Assembly (NCBI GenBank): GCA_025452255.1
Contig: CP104974.1
Span: 978,501 to 1,042,500 of the forward strand
Source of the DNA: Devosia sp. A8/3-2
GTDB lineage: Bacteria > Pseudomonadota > Alphaproteobacteria > Rhizobiales > Devosiaceae
Direction: 5' to 3'
DNA length: 64,000 nt
The translations under genes and the position numbers were made by a program. Positions 8,748-18,836 of this stretch are shown here, piece after piece. Below the pieces are notes generated by a model. That model did not search any database. It was not told the origin of the DNA and saw only the letters and a list, made by a program, of their open reading frames with translations. Every line of letters starts with the position of its first letter. The stretch's first letter is position 1.

Positions 8748-8993
8748 TCAGGCAGCCCGGGTAGTTGCGGGCTTTCGGCCGGCAATAAACGCGCCGAAAT
8801 AGCGGGTGATCATCGGCACGATCAGCAGGACGATGGTGGTTGCCATGAAGGGCACCAGCACGAGGCTCCGTTGCCAGATTTCCCAGCCGGCGGTGAGCGG
8901 CATCAGGATATAAAGATAAAGGGTCACGACCGGATAGACGGCCGGGGTCATGACTGCGGCCATGCGCAGGCGCGCAGCGAGAGAGGGCTTCAT
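8748..8993 (-). CDS. small two-helix membrane protein, possibly DUF2798-like
   Basis: About 81 residues with two hydrophobic helices (TPAVYPVVTLYLYILMP and VLVPFMATTIVLLIVPMI) joined by a Trp-containing loop, AGWEIWQRS. The ATG at 8993 has GGAG 7 bases upstream; a TTG at 8999 is the alternative. It is transcribed divergently from a TetR regulator, with two palindromic operators filling the space between them, so it is very probably the TetR target. The layout recalls DUF2798-type small membrane proteins that pair with TetR genes, but I cannot assign a function. Confidence 0.65.
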   Translation of the reverse strand: MKPSLAARLRMAAVMTPAVYPVVTLYLYILMPLTAGWEIWQRSLVLVPFMATTIVLLIVPMITRYFGAFIAGRKPATTRAA

Positions 8994-9007
8994 TTCCAAG
9001 CTCCATT

Positions 9008-9051
9008 GAAACGGTACGTTTCGTTATATATGAGAACGATACGTTTCGTTC
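9008..9051. promoter_or_regulatory. paired TetR-type operators
   Basis: Two inverted repeats lie in the tetR/membrane-protein divergent spacer: GAAACG-GTA-CGTTTC at 9008-9022 and GAACGA-TACGTT-TCGTTC at 9034-9051. They share the direct-repeat core TACGTTTCGTT (from 9015 and 9040), so the sites are offset by 25 bases, about two and a half helical turns. Position and symmetry fit autoregulation plus control of the membrane protein by the adjacent TetR protein. Confidence 0.75.
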
Positions 9052-9091
9052 AAGTCTTTTCTTTCATCCGGTTTTGCCTGATATTGCAGCC

Positions 9092-9707
9092 ATGACAGAG
9101 CCGAGCGCAGACGATAGCGAGGAGCGCCGCCGATCCATCGGGGCGCGGCGCAATCCCGATACCCGGGAGGCCATTCTCGACGCCGCCCAAGCGATCGTGG
9201 AAGAGGAGGGCATTGCCGGCTTTTCCATCGAGGCGGTGGCCAAGCGAGCACGGGCCGGCAAGCCGACCATCTATAAATGGTGGCCGGGCCGGACGGCTTT
9301 GCTGCTTGAGGTCTATCACCGGCACAAGCCGGCCAATGTGCATATGGATACCGGTACGGTAGAGGGCGATGTCATCGCCTTCTTTAGCGGCGTCTTCGCC
9401 CATTGGGGCAATACCGGGGCCGGCCGGGTGTTCCGCTTTATCGTCGCCGAAGCGCAGCGCGACAGAAGCAGCTGCCGCTTCACTGCGGACCTATGCCCTC
9501 GAGCGGCGCCAGCAATCGGGAGAAATTTTTGAGCGGGGCGTGGCGCGGGGCGAGCTGGCGGCCGATATCGATACGGGCTCGGCTGCCGACATGCTGGCCG
9601 GGTTTGCTCGGCACAGGTTGCTGACCGGGCGGCTGATTGCCGACCCGGACGAGCTGCGGCAGGTGGCCCGGCAATTGGTCCGGGGGCTGCTGGCCCCCGG
9701 AGCATAG
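9092..9707 (+). CDS. TetR/AcrR-family transcriptional regulator (frameshifted)
   Basis: N-terminal TetR helix-turn-helix is complete: NPDTREAILDAAQAIVEEEG, then GFSIEAVAKRARAGKPTIYKWW. The ligand domain follows, broken near 9465 within FIVAEAQRD; the next frame continues EAAAASLRTYALERRQQSGE to a stop at 9707. Total ~205 residues, normal for the family. The ATG at 9092 is preferred; one at 9074 is an alternative. Divergent to the small membrane protein with paired operators between, so it probably represses itself and that gene. The ligand is unknown. Confidence 0.85.
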
Positions 9708-9713
9708 CGACGC

Positions 9714-10672
9714 TTACTGCGCGGCGGGAGCGGCTTCGCCTTCGCCCGCAGCGGCGGCCGGCTCGGACTGCGCCTTGACGGCGGCGTCGAGGGCAGCGTC
9801 AGGAATGTCGATGGTAACGCCTTCCATCAGCTTGGCGACCGTGCCGTCAAAGGTGGTCATCAGCAATTGCTGCTGCAACTGGCTGGCGACCTGCTCGAAA
9901 GTAGGCGGAGCGGATTCGCGTTTTTCTTCGAGCTTGATGATGTGCCAGCCGAACTGGGATTGTACCGGCTCGGAAACCCGGCCGATTTCGGTCAGGGCGT
10001 AAGCAGCCTCCTCAAAGGGGGCGACCATCATGCCCTTGCCGAAAAAGCCCAGATCGCCGCCATTGGCTGCGCCCGGATCGATCGACTTTTCCTTGGCGAT
10101 AGTGGCGAAATCGGCGCCGCCATCGAGTTCGGCCTTGATGGCCTTGGCTTCTTCTTCGGTAGCGACCGGGATGTGGCTGGCGCGGATTTCTTCGGCCGGC
10201 TTGAAGTCTGCAACGAGCTTGTCATATTCGGCGCGCACGGCTTCTTCCGTCACCGAATTGGCAATGGCGTCAGCGAAATAGGCGCGGCGCAAGGCGCGTT
10301 CTTCAAGATAAGCCGAGCGCTGCTTGAACAGGGGCGTGTCACCCATGCCGGCATCGCGTCCGGCCTTGGCCATGACCTTCATGTCGATCAGTACGCGCAG
10401 CAGGAACGGACGGCGCTGGTCGGCCGGCATCTGGCTGAGTTCTGGGTCAGGTCCTCGGCGGCAAAGCTCAAATCAGCCTCGGTGATGGTTTCCCCGCCAA
10501 CCGTCGCCACCACAGCATCGGGCGACACGGGCGCGGGCGCCTCGGCAGCAGGAGCCTCGGCGGCGGGAGCGGGAGCCGCGTCTCGGGCGAAAGCAGGGGC
10601 GACAGCATTGGCCGCCATGATCAGCGCCAGCACGCTGGCAGTCGTGGCAAGGCGCAGGGTCGAAAAGGACAT
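9714..10672 (-). CDS. periplasmic peptidylprolyl isomerase, parvulin type (frameshifted)
   Basis: Cis-trans prolyl isomerase and probable outer-membrane protein chaperone of the PpiC/SurA-like class. Start ATG at 10672, signal peptide ending near AVAPAFA, then an Ala/Pro-rich linker, a SurA-N-like helical region and a parvulin domain (EEIRASHIPVATEEEA to FGWHIIKLEE). GGDLGFFGKGMMVAPFEEAA and the FGWHII end are parvulin hallmarks. The frame is broken near 10440 in the DLTQELSQMPADQRR segment. The C-terminal tail is Ala/Glu-rich. It is divergent from secA, a common alphaproteobacterial arrangement that links export and periplasmic folding. Confidence 0.87.
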
Positions 10673-10863
10673 CAGGACATTCTCCTTGGCCGGCGCATCC
10701 GGTGGCGCTGGGCTCGTTACTGGTCGGCCTGCCCTCACACGGCATCGGGGCCAAAATGTGCCGCGCCGCTACTTGTGAGGAGACGGCGGCAGGAGAGAGG
10801 CCTAATTGCCGGTTTGGGCCGGGTTTCCGGCGGGCGCAGGAGGTGTCGCCCATTTCGGCGGCG
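10673..10863. other. divergent intergenic spacer, left part
   Basis: The 409 bases between the parvulin and secA starts contain no plausible gene. This left part carries the upstream region of the parvulin gene; I see no clear promoter motif or palindrome in it. The right part holds a candidate secA promoter. Confidence 0.5.
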
Positions 10864-10892
10864 TTGACAAGACAATGGCTCGCTCTTACATC
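10864..10892 (+). promoter_or_regulatory. candidate sigma-70 promoter for secA
   Basis: TTGACA at 10864-10869 is followed after exactly 17 bases by TACATC at 10887-10892. The -35 is perfect and the -10 is weak. Transcription would start near 10899, giving a leader of about 180 bases before secA at 11082. Confidence 0.5.
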
Positions 10893-11081
10893 TCACGCGC
10901 TTTTCAAGGCCTTTGGCAAGGCAACGGATAATGACGTCCAGACTTGCCAAGGGAACAAACGAGATCGTGAAGCCGCAACGGCTTTGTCATCGCGCCGACG
11001 AGGCCAGCCGGGTAAGGTGCCCGACCGAGACCGCCTAGGCCCTGCGCGCCCGCGCCGGTGATCAAAAAAAGGACCTGACAT

Positions 11082-13822
11082 ATGGCACTTGCTGCGCTCG
11101 CCCGGCGGATATTCGGTTCTCCGTCCGATCGGCACGTCAAGCGGTTCCGGGGCAAGGTGGATGCGATCAACGCACTCGAGCCCGAATTCGCCAAGATGAC
11201 CGACGACGCCCTGCGCGGCATGACGGCCGAATTCAAGGCGCGGCTGGAAAAGGGCGCCAGTCTCGATGAATTGATCGTGCCCGCTTTCGCGGCGGTGCGC
11301 GAAGCCAGCAAGCGCGTGCTGGGCATGCGGCACTTCGACGTGCAGCTGGTCGGCGGCATGGTGATGAACGAGCGCGGCATTGCCGAGATGCGCACCGGCG
11401 AAGGCAAGACGCTGGTGGCGACCCTGCCGATGTATCTCAACGCCCTCACCGGCGAGGGCGCGCATCTGGTGACGGTCAACGATTATCTGGTCAAGCGCGA
11501 CGCGGCTTTGGATGGGCCAGATCTACAATTTCTGGGCCTGTCCTATGGCGTGATCGTGCATGGCCTGACCGATGCCGAGCGCAAGGCCGCCTATGGCGCC
11601 GACATTACCTACGGCACCAATAACGAATTCGGTTTCGACTATCTGCGCGACAACATGAAATATACGCGCGAGCAGATGGTGCAGCGCGGCCATGCCTATG
11701 CCATCGTCGACGAAGTGGACTCGATCCTAATCGACGAGGCGCACGCCGCTGATCATTTCAGGTCCGTCCGAGGATCGCTCCGATCTTTACGTCAAGATCG
11801 ACGAGCTGATGGCTATTCTGGACGAGGGCGATTTCGAGATCGACGAGAAGCAGCGCTCGGCGACCTTCACCGATGCCGGTATCGAAAAGCTCGAAGAGCG
11901 CTCGGCCGCCGATGGCCTGCTCAAATCGGCCTCCATGTATGACGTGGAAAACGTCGCCCCGGTGCACCACGCCAATTCGGCACTCCGCGCTCACAAGATG
12001 TTCCGCAAGGACAAGGACTATATCGTCCACGACGACGAAGTGGTGATCATCGACGAATTCTCCGGCCGCATGATGCCGGGCCGCCGTTATTCGGAAGGCC
12101 TGCACCGAGCGCTTGAAGCCAAGGAACACGTCAAGATCCAGCCAGAAAATCAGACGCTGGCCTCGATCACCTTCCAGAATTATTTCCGCCTCTACAAGAA
12201 GCTGGCCGGCATGACCGGTACGGCCTCGACGGAAGCCGAAGAATTCGCCGATATCTACAAGCTCGACGTGGTCACCATCCCCACCAACGTGCCGGTGGCG
12301 CGTAAGGATGACGAGGACGCCATCTACCGCACGGCTGCGGAAAAGTTCGACGCCATCGCTGATCTGATCAAGCAATGCCGGGAGCGCGGCCAGCCCGTAC
12401 TGGTGGGCACGACCTCGATCGAGAAGTCGGAAATGCTGGCTGAACTGCTGCGCAAGAAGAATGTCGGCTCCATGAACGTGCTGAACGCGGTCACCACGAG
12501 CAGGAAGCCTTCATCGTTGCCGATGCCGGCCTGCCGGGTGCCATTACCATTGCCACCAATATGGCTGGCCGCGGCACCGACATTCAGCTGGGCGGCAATC
12601 TCGAAATGCGTATCGAGAAAGAGGCCGCCGGGCTGGAGGGAGAGGCGCGCGACGCCAAGATCGCCGACATCAAGAGGACTATTGCCGAGGACAAGGCCAA
12701 GGCGCTGGCCGCTGGTGGTCTGATGGTGATCGGCACCGAGCGGCATGAAAGCCGTCGTATCGACAATCAGCTGCGTGGCCGTTCGGGCCGTCAGGGCGAT
12801 CCGGGCCATTCGGCCTTCTTCCTGAGCCTGCAGGACGATCTGATGCGCATCTTCCCGGTGGAGTCGATGGATTCCATGCTGGGCAAGCTGGGGCTGGAGC
12901 AGGGTGAATCGATCACCCATCCCCGGGTCACCAAGGCCATCGAGCGGGCGCAGGGCAAGGTCGAAGCGCGCAATTTCGATATCCGCAAGAACATCCTCAA
13001 ATACGATGACGTGATGAATGATCAGCGCAAGGTGATCTTCGAGCAGCGTATCGAAATGATGGATGCCGAGGACGTCAACGAGACGGTGGTCGATATGCGC
13101 CACGATCTCGTCGAGACCCCGGTCGGCAAGGCCATTCCGCCGCGCTCTTATCCCGAGCAGTGGAATACCGAGCAGCTGGAAGCGGCCGCCAAGACCTATC
13201 TCAATCTCGACGTGCCGGTGAAGGCATGGGCCGAGGAAGAGGGGATTGATGCGGAAACCGTGACCGAGCGGCTAATCGAGGCGGCCGACGCGGCTGCGGC
13301 GGCCAAGGAAGCCCAGACCCTGCAGGCGTTTGAAGCCGCCGGTACGCCCAACCCGACCGTGATGCGCCGGTGGAAAAGACCATCCTGCTGCAGTCGATCG
13401 ACGGGCTGTGGCGCGAGCATCTGGTGACGCTGGATCACCTCTCCAAGGTGGTGGGCTGGCGCAGTATCGCCCAGCGCGATCCGCTCAACGAATACAAGCA
13501 GGAGGCCTATGAGCTGTTCCGGGCGCTACTGACCAATATGCGCGAGCTGGTGACCACCCAGCTCAGCCATGTCGTGCTGCAGCCGCGCCTGGTGGCGCCA
13601 CCGGCGCCCGACCTTTCCTGCATTCGCGAAACCCATATCGATCCGCTAACCGGCGAGAACGATGCCGATGGCGGCGACACGATTGCAGATTCGCTGGGCG
13701 CGGTGGGCAGCGATCCTTCGTTGCGGCCCGTTGATCCCAAGCTGCTGGTCGGCGTGTCGCGCAACGCGCCTTGCCCTTGCGGCTCGGGCAAGAAGTTCAA
13801 GCATTGCCACGGGGCGTTCTAG
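11082..13822 (+). CDS. secA: preprotein translocase ATPase SecA (multiple indels)
   Basis: Motor of the Sec export pathway. Domains in order: NBD1 with Walker A MRTGEGKT (about residue 105) and [11 protein letters not shown]; preprotein cross-linking region; NBD2 with [14 protein letters not shown] and [13 protein letters not shown]; helical scaffold ([20 protein letters not shown]); C-terminal zinc motif [14 protein letters not shown]. The span of ~913 codons fits alphaproteobacterial SecA. Indels: a compensated pair at ~11508/11530 scrambling about 9 residues, CG loss at ~11741, one base lost at ~12488 (real frame [16 protein letters not shown]), and one G lost at ~13369. SecA is essential, so these are almost surely sequence errors. 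Confidence 0.96.
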
Positions 13823-13845
13823 GCTTCGATCTGGTTGGATAAGCA

Positions 13846-13875
13846 AAAGCCCGGGCAGTGATGCCCGGGCTTTTT
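13846..13875 (+). terminator. intrinsic terminator of secA
   Basis: A 12-bp perfect stem (arms 13846-13857 and 13862-13873, core GCCCGGGC) with a GTGA loop runs straight into five Ts at 13871-13875. It lies 24 bases after the secA stop. The mirror A-run on the other strand may also end the converging gene at 13913. Confidence 0.9.
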
Positions 13876-13912
13876 GTTGGTGCAGGGATTGGGCGTGGTT
13901 AAGCCGCCGCCC

Positions 13913-14648
13913 TCAGCACTTCACGCGGATTTCGGCGAAGCCGGTCGTGCCGCCGTCGCCGGAAGACATGACGCTGATATTGCAGGTGCTGTCGGGCAGC
14001 GGAATGGTGGCGCCGGAGGCGATGGTGGTGCCGCCGGCCGTGGTGATGAAGCCATTTTCCACCACGGCGATGTCCACTTTGGCGGTGTTGTTGCAGATCG
14101 GATAGCTGTCGCCGGCTGAAACCGGGATGCGCATGCCATCGGGCAGGCAATCGGCATTGGCGGCGTTGGCGGCCGGGCTCGCAGGCGTTGCATCCGGTGT
14201 GGCTGGAATGGCAGGCAGGGCGGCCGGGGCTGCGCTGCTGCGCCAGTTCTGTTCGAGAATGGCCAGACGGTTGGCCGAGTCCTGCAGGGCCACGTCATTG
14301 CCGGCTGGGGCCGGGGTGGGGGCCGCGGCGCCCTGCTGGCCATAGAGCGCCGAGCTGAGACGGATCTGGGCGATGTCGGTGGAGATGCGGGCGATATCGC
14401 GCTGGGTCTCGGTATAGACCCAGCCGGTGGCCGCAATGGCGGCTACCCCGACCGAGCCCACGACAAAGCTCAGCACCCGGCCGATGACCGGCTGGCGGGG
14501 CGGTTTTCGGGTGCCGGGGAGAAGCCGTAGCCGGCTCTTCCTTGGAAACGCCGCCCAGTGTCCAGGTGTCTTGCACTGCCAGGTCTCCATCATGCGCCAG
14601 CGCGTTGTCATCGCGCCGGAATACGGCCCAAGCATGATGCTCAGCCAA
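13913..14648 (-). CDS. membrane-anchored hypothetical protein (frameshifted N-terminus)
   Basis: I do not recognise this family. The N-terminal cytoplasmic part reads AEHHAWAVFRRDDNALAHDG and LAVQDTWTLGGVSKEEPAT, then the frame shifts near 14525. A single helix follows (VIGRVLSFVVGSVGVAAIAATGW), then a short coiled segment, an Ala/Pro linker and a cysteine-containing C-terminal domain ending FAEIRVKC. The topology suggests an inner-membrane anchor with a periplasmic domain. The start is uncertain: TTG at 14648 is the only standard start, but the frame is open about 15 codons further upstream. It follows the L,D-transpeptidase gene, so an envelope role is possible. Confidence 0.55.
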
Positions 14649-14685
14649 ATTGCTCGCGCTGATGTCGGCGCCGGTTAGCTGCGCT

Positions 14686-15694
14686 TCAAGGGCGAATAGC
14701 GGGGATCGGGGCGATTTTTCCGCTCATGACCGGCACGACATCGGCGTCCTTGCCGCCGCCAAAGACATTGCCCAAGCCGCCAAACAGCCCCGTGACAGCG
14801 CCATTAATCGCCTCGCCGCGCGCCTTGATGGCGGCCTGCTCACTGGCCCGGCGCTGGGCAGCGGTCTGATGGCTTTCAATCGCAGTGGTATCGGCGGCCT
14901 GCAGCGCCGGGAGTTGCGGGCTGCGGGTCACCGGCGGGCAGGGGCCCAGCGCGTCGAGCGGGGTGCGGTTGCCGGCGTTGAAAATATAGCGCCCCTCGCA
15001 GACATCCCAGACCGGCGGGGCCTTAGTCAGTTCTGAACAGGTCCGAGCCTTCCTTGATGTTGCGCCAGAAATCGAGATGCGGGCTGGCCACGTTCTGGGC
15101 CAGCTTGGTGCTGCTCATGCGATAGGGCAGGATCTGAATCTGGAAGCTCGGGTTGCCGCCCTTGAAGGTCTCGCGCGCCAAGGCATAAATCTCGGCAATG
15201 CCTGCATCGGTCATGGCAAAGCATCCCACCGATTTGCAGTCGCCATGCACCATCAGATTGGAGCCGGTGCGGCCATGGGCGCGGTCGAACTTGTTGGGAA
15301 AGCCGACATTGAAGGCCGAGTAATAGGATGAGTTCGGGTTCATCAGGCCGGGGGTGATGGTGTAAAACCCCTCAGGGCTCTGATAATCGCCTTCCTTGAC
15401 CTTGGGGCCCAGCGCGCCCGAATAGGCGCAGATGGCGTATTGCTTGAACATCGCATATTGGCCCGATTTGGTGCGTTTCCACACCTCGAGCACTTCTTCC
15501 TGCTTGAAGACGCGAATGACCATGGGCTCGGCGGGCGAGGAGCCGATACGGGCTAGGCCCGCCAGCGTTTCGCTCGACAGCGGCCGGTTGGCCCTCTCGT
15601 TGCCGCCCTTGACGAAGCCGGTGCAGGCAACGAGCCCGAAGGCCAGCCACAGCAGGATAATCAGCGAGCAGATATTGCGCAGAAGCGTGGACAC
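14686..15694 (-). CDS. murein L,D-transpeptidase, YafK-like (frameshifted)
   Basis: Periplasmic YkuD-domain enzyme of the YafK group, which acts on peptidoglycan cross-links. The N-terminus has a lipobox-like signal (LAFGLVACTGF). The YkuD signature is NLMVHGDCKSVGCFAMTDAG with the catalytic Cys in SVGC; FTITPGLMNPNSSYY precedes it. The first frame stops at 15023 (GSDLFRTD), but the next frame continues ELTKAPPVWDVCEGRYIFNA, the family's normal continuation, so a 1-base error near 15028 is inferred. The tail, to 14686, is Ala-rich with a Gly-rich segment. The end may also be affected by an error near 14695. Confidence 0.8.
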
Positions 15695-15841
15695 CGGGAG
15701 CCGCCAGATGATGCGATAATTTGGGGTGACCCTTAGCGGGCCATAGTTACCGCAGCATGAGTATTCGCGGTGAACGATTCCTTACCATGCCGAAAAATTG
15801 GCTGGAAGCGGAGCCGTTCACGCGAAGATGTGATGGCTGTT

Positions 15842-16795
15842 CTAAAGCGTCGTTCCGATGGCCAGGAATTTTTCGCGACGGTGCTCGTGGGTTTCCAGCC
15901 GCCCCTTGCCGGCAAAGTCGGCCGAGAACTTGTCGATGGCGGCGCTGGTGGACGCCATGATCTGCTCGGGGTGGCGATGAGCGCCGCCGGTGGGCTCGGG
16001 AATGATGCCATCGACCACGCCAAAGGCCAAGAGATCGGCCGAGGTGATCTTCATGGTGGTGGCGGCGTCTCGGGCCTTGGCAGCGTCTTTCCAGAGGATC
16101 GAAGCGCCGCCTTCGGGGGAAATCACCGAATAGATAGCGTGTTCGAGCATGAGCACGCGATTGGTGGTGGCAATGGCGATGGCGCCGCCCGAGCCGCCTT
16201 CGCCGATGATGATGGCAAGGTTGGGCACGCCCAGTTCGAGCGATTTTTCGGTGGAGCGGGCAATGGCCTCGGCCCGGCCGCGCTCTTCGGCGCCGATGCC
16301 GGGATAGGCGCCGGCGGTATCAACGAAGGAGATGACCGGGATGTTGAAACGGTCGGCCATGTCCATGATGCGGACGGCCTTGCGATAGCCTTCGGGGCGG
16401 GCCATGCCGAAATTATGCTTGAGGCGGCTTTCGGTGGAATTGCCCTTTCTCTGGCCGAGAATGGCGACGGGCTGGCCGTTGAACCGCCCGAAACCGGCCT
16501 GTACGGCGGAGTCTTCGCCGAATTTACGGTCACCCGAAAGCGGGCTCCACTCGGTGATCAGACCCGTGATGTAATCGGAGAAGTGCGGCCGCTGGGGATG
16601 GCGCGCCACACGGGTTTTCTGCCGGGGCGTCAGCTTCTTATAGATCTCGACCAGCGCCTCGTCGGCGCGGCTCGACAGGCGATTGACTTCCTCGTCGATG
16701 GACACAGCTCGGTCGGTCGCGGCGAGCGACTTGAGTTCGGCGATCTTGCCTTCAAGATCGGCTACCGGCTTTTCGAAATCGAGATAAGACTGCAT
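15842..16795 (-). CDS. accA: acetyl-CoA carboxylase carboxyltransferase subunit alpha
   Basis: Intact 317-residue AccA. With AccD it transfers carboxyl from biotin to acetyl-CoA, the committed step of fatty-acid synthesis. Start ATG at 16795 (MQSYLDFEKPVADLEGKI, the usual N-terminus); an ATG 36 bases upstream is less likely. Signatures: RHPQRPHFSDYI, KGNSTESRLKHNFGMARPEGYRK (crotonase-fold core), SFVDTAGAYPGIGAEERG and GEGGSGGAIAIA (oxyanion region). It lies downstream of xerD in the same orientation, the common Rhizobiales order, with a 168-base gap. Confidence 0.97.
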   Translation of the reverse strand: MQSYLDFEKPVADLEGKIAELKSLAATDRAVSIDEEVNRLSSRADEALVEIYKKLTPRQKTRVARHPQRPHFSDYITGLITEWSPLSGDRKFGEDSAVQAGFGRFNGQPVAILGQRKGNSTESRLKHNFGMARPEGYRKAVRIMDMADRFNIPVISFVDTAGAYPGIGAEERGRAEAIARSTEKSLELGVPNLAIIIGEGGSGGAIAIATTNRVLMLEHAIYSVISPEGGASILWKDAAKARDAATTMKITSADLLAFGVVDGIIPEPTGGAHRHPEQIMASTSAAIDKFSADFAGKGRLETHEHRREKFLAIGTTL

Positions 16796-16963
16796 CCCAC
16801 CGCCCGTTTGGGGTCGTTTTGCTGCGACCAAGTAAGTAGGGGGCTGCTCTTGCGCCCCAAAGTGGCCGGAAAGTGGCGACCGATCACCTCCGAGTCAAGA
16901 CTACAACGCGAATGCGCTTAATCGGTGCACATTTGGCTAACATTTCGAGCGCCGCACAGCCAC

Positions 16964-17878
16964 CTATTTCGCCAGATCACTCAAGGGATGGTGTTGCTCC
17001 ACAAGGCTGCGCAGCTTCTCGTCGAGCACATGGGTATAAATCTGGGTGGTTGAGATATCGGCATGGCCGAGCAGCATCTGCACGACCCGAAGGTCGGCGC
17101 CCCCTCCGAGGAGGTGGCTGGCAAAGGCATGCCGCAACACATGCGGCGCGACGCGGGCGGAGCTGATGCCAGCCCGGCCAGCGAGCCCCTTGAGGTCACG
17201 GGCAAAGACCCGGCGGGAAAGATAACCCTCGGCGCCGGTGGCGGGGAAAAGATAGGCACCGGGCTCCAGCGTCTTGAGATAGACGCGGATGGCGTCGTGG
17301 GCGCGGTCATTGACCGGCACGACGCGCTCCTTATTGCCCTTGCCGATAATGGTGATGAAACTGGCGTCGCGCATCACGGCAGAGCGTTTGAGGCTGACCA
17401 GTTCGGAAACGCGCATGCCGGTGGCGTAGAGCAGTTCGAGCAGCAAATAGAGCCGCAGGGCGGCGGCCTGCTTTTGCGGGGAGCCAGCGGCATTGGCTTC
17501 GGCTTCGGCCGTAGTCAGCAGCGTGTCCACCTCGGCGATGGACAGCACTTTGGGCAAAGCGCGCCGGCTTTTGGGGCTGGAGACGATGCGGGTTGGATCG
17601 TCGCCGCGCAGATTGTCGGCACAGAGGAAACGGTGGAACTGGCGGATGGCCGAGAGGCGGCGGGCGCTGGATGAGGCCGACAAGCCCCGGCTGCGCAGGT
17701 CATCGAGATAGGCGGTGACGGTTTCGCGCGGCGCGGTGAGCAAGCTCTGCTTATGGGCTTTGACGAAGCCGGCATAGTCGGTGAGATCGCGCTGATAGGC
17801 TTCGATGGTGTTTTTGGCGGCGCCGCGTTCGGCTGACATCATTTCGAGGAATGCGCCGATGAGATGATCCCGGTTCAC
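16964..17878 (-). CDS. xerD: site-specific tyrosine recombinase XerD
   Basis: Intact 304-residue recombinase that with XerC resolves chromosome dimers at dif. N-terminal SAM-like domain (about 1-85), then the catalytic domain with Arg in ATGMRVSELVSL, Lys in GKGNKERVVPV, HVLRHAFASHLLGGG (His-x-x-Arg), GHADISTTQIYTHV (His and the Tyr nucleophile). It is chromosomal housekeeping rather than a mobile integrase, judging by its accA/aroK neighbours. The GTG start overlaps the TGA of the upstream small gene by four bases, implying translational coupling. Confidence 0.95.
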   Translation of the reverse strand: MNRDHLIGAFLEMMSAERGAAKNTIEAYQRDLTDYAGFVKAHKQSLLTAPRETVTAYLDDLRSRGLSASSSARRLSAIRQFHRFLCADNLRGDDPTRIVSSPKSRRALPKVLSIAEVDTLLTTAEAEANAAGSPQKQAAALRLYLLLELLYATGMRVSELVSLKRSAVMRDASFITIIGKGNKERVVPVNDRAHDAIRVYLKTLEPGAYLFPATGAEGYLSRRVFARDLKGLAGRAGISSARVAPHVLRHAFASHLLGGGADLRVVQMLLGHADISTTQIYTHVLDEKLRSLVEQHHPLSDLAK

Positions 17879-18075
17879 GGCGTGGGCGCCACATCGGTGG
17901 CGGGTGCCCGGCCGGGCAGGGTGGGCTCACCGCCGCCCAGCAGGTCGCGCTGGGGAATGCGGATCGTGGTTTCCTTGGGATTGGGCTGCACATAGGTCAC
18001 CAGCGCGATCATGCCGCCATAGACCGGGCCGGCGAGGAACAGCAGAATGATGATCAGGCGGATGAGCGTGGGCAT
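17875..18075 (-). CDS. small single-pass membrane protein
   Basis: 66 residues: one N-terminal membrane helix (RLIIILLFLAGPVYGGMIALV) followed by a Pro-rich hydrophilic tail. I do not recognise the family. Its TGA overlaps the GTG start of xerD (GTGA), so the two are co-transcribed and probably co-translated. It is divergent from aroK. Codon use and the tight coupling support a real gene despite its size. Confidence 0.65.
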   Translation of the reverse strand: MPTLIRLIIILLFLAGPVYGGMIALVTYVQPNPKETTIRIPQRDLLGGGEPTLPGRAPATDVAPTP

Positions 18076-18192
18076 GGCGATCCGGCGGTTGAACTCTTTG
18101 CGTAAAATTGCCTGCAAATGGTTTCCATCTGGTAGGCATAGTCCAGTTTGCCAATTTTGCCTCCTCGAAATGAACGAAGCGCCCGCATGTTC

Positions 18193-18221
18193 TTGACAGG
18201 CAGGACCGGGACGGCTTGATA
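18193..18221 (+). promoter_or_regulatory. sigma-70 promoter of aroK-aroB
   Basis: Perfect -35 TTGACA at 18193-18198, 17-base spacer, then TTGATA at 18216-18221. Transcription would begin about 18228, leaving a leader of ~20 bases before the TTG start of aroK at 18248. The upstream TTG at 18236 would leave almost no leader. Confidence 0.7.
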
Positions 18222-18247
18222 GCGCGCAGATAGACTTGGAGCCCCAA

Positions 18248-18824
18248 TTGAGCCGACCCGATCCGGCAAAACGGCAGGCCCGCGCCGAGGAACTTGCCGC
18301 CCTGTTGGCCGGCAGGCCGATTGTGCTTGTCGGCATGATGGGGGCGGGCAAGACGACGGTGGGGCGGCGGCTGGCCGCCAAGCTCAATCGGCTGTTTCTC
18401 GATAGCGACGAAGAGATCGAAAAAGCCGCGCAAATGAGCATTCCCGAGATCTTCGAGCAGCGCGGCGAGCCCGAATTCCGCGCCGGGGAAACGCGTCATT
18501 GCCCGGGTGCTCAAGGACCCGGACATTATTCTGGCGACGGGCGGCGGCGCCTTTGTCAGCGAGGAAACCCGGGCATTGGTCAATGCCGAGGCCATCTCGG
18601 TTTGGCTCAAGGCTGAGGCTGATATTCTGTTCGAGCGGGTGTCGCGGCGCTCCAACCGGCCCTTGCTCAAGACGGCCAACCCGCGCCAGACGCTCGAAAA
18701 ATTGATCGCCGAACGCTATCCCATCTATGCCGATGCGCATGTGACCGTGCTGTCGCGCGATGTGCCGCAAGACGTGGTGGCTGCCGATGTGATCGAGGCC
18801 GTGCTGGCCCATCTCAAGAATTAG
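18248..18824 (+). CDS. aroK: shikimate kinase (frameshifted)
   Basis: Phosphorylates shikimate at O3 in the chorismate pathway. Walker A GMMGAGKTTVGRRLA (about residue 30), the shikimate-binding FLDSDEEIEKAA, the GGGAF lid region (ILATGGGAFVS) and RSNRPLLK. An extra A near 18491 breaks the frame; correct reading is FRAGE then RVIARVLKDPDII. TTG at 18248 was chosen because GGAG (18238-18241) precedes it by 6 bases and a strong promoter lies at 18193. It is followed after 12 bases by aroB, as in many proteobacteria. Confidence 0.93.
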
Positions 18825-18836
18825 GACTTTTCGCTC

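Noticed and set aside
15770..16921. Plus-strand 383-codon frame antisense to accA
   Set aside because: Shadow of intact accA.
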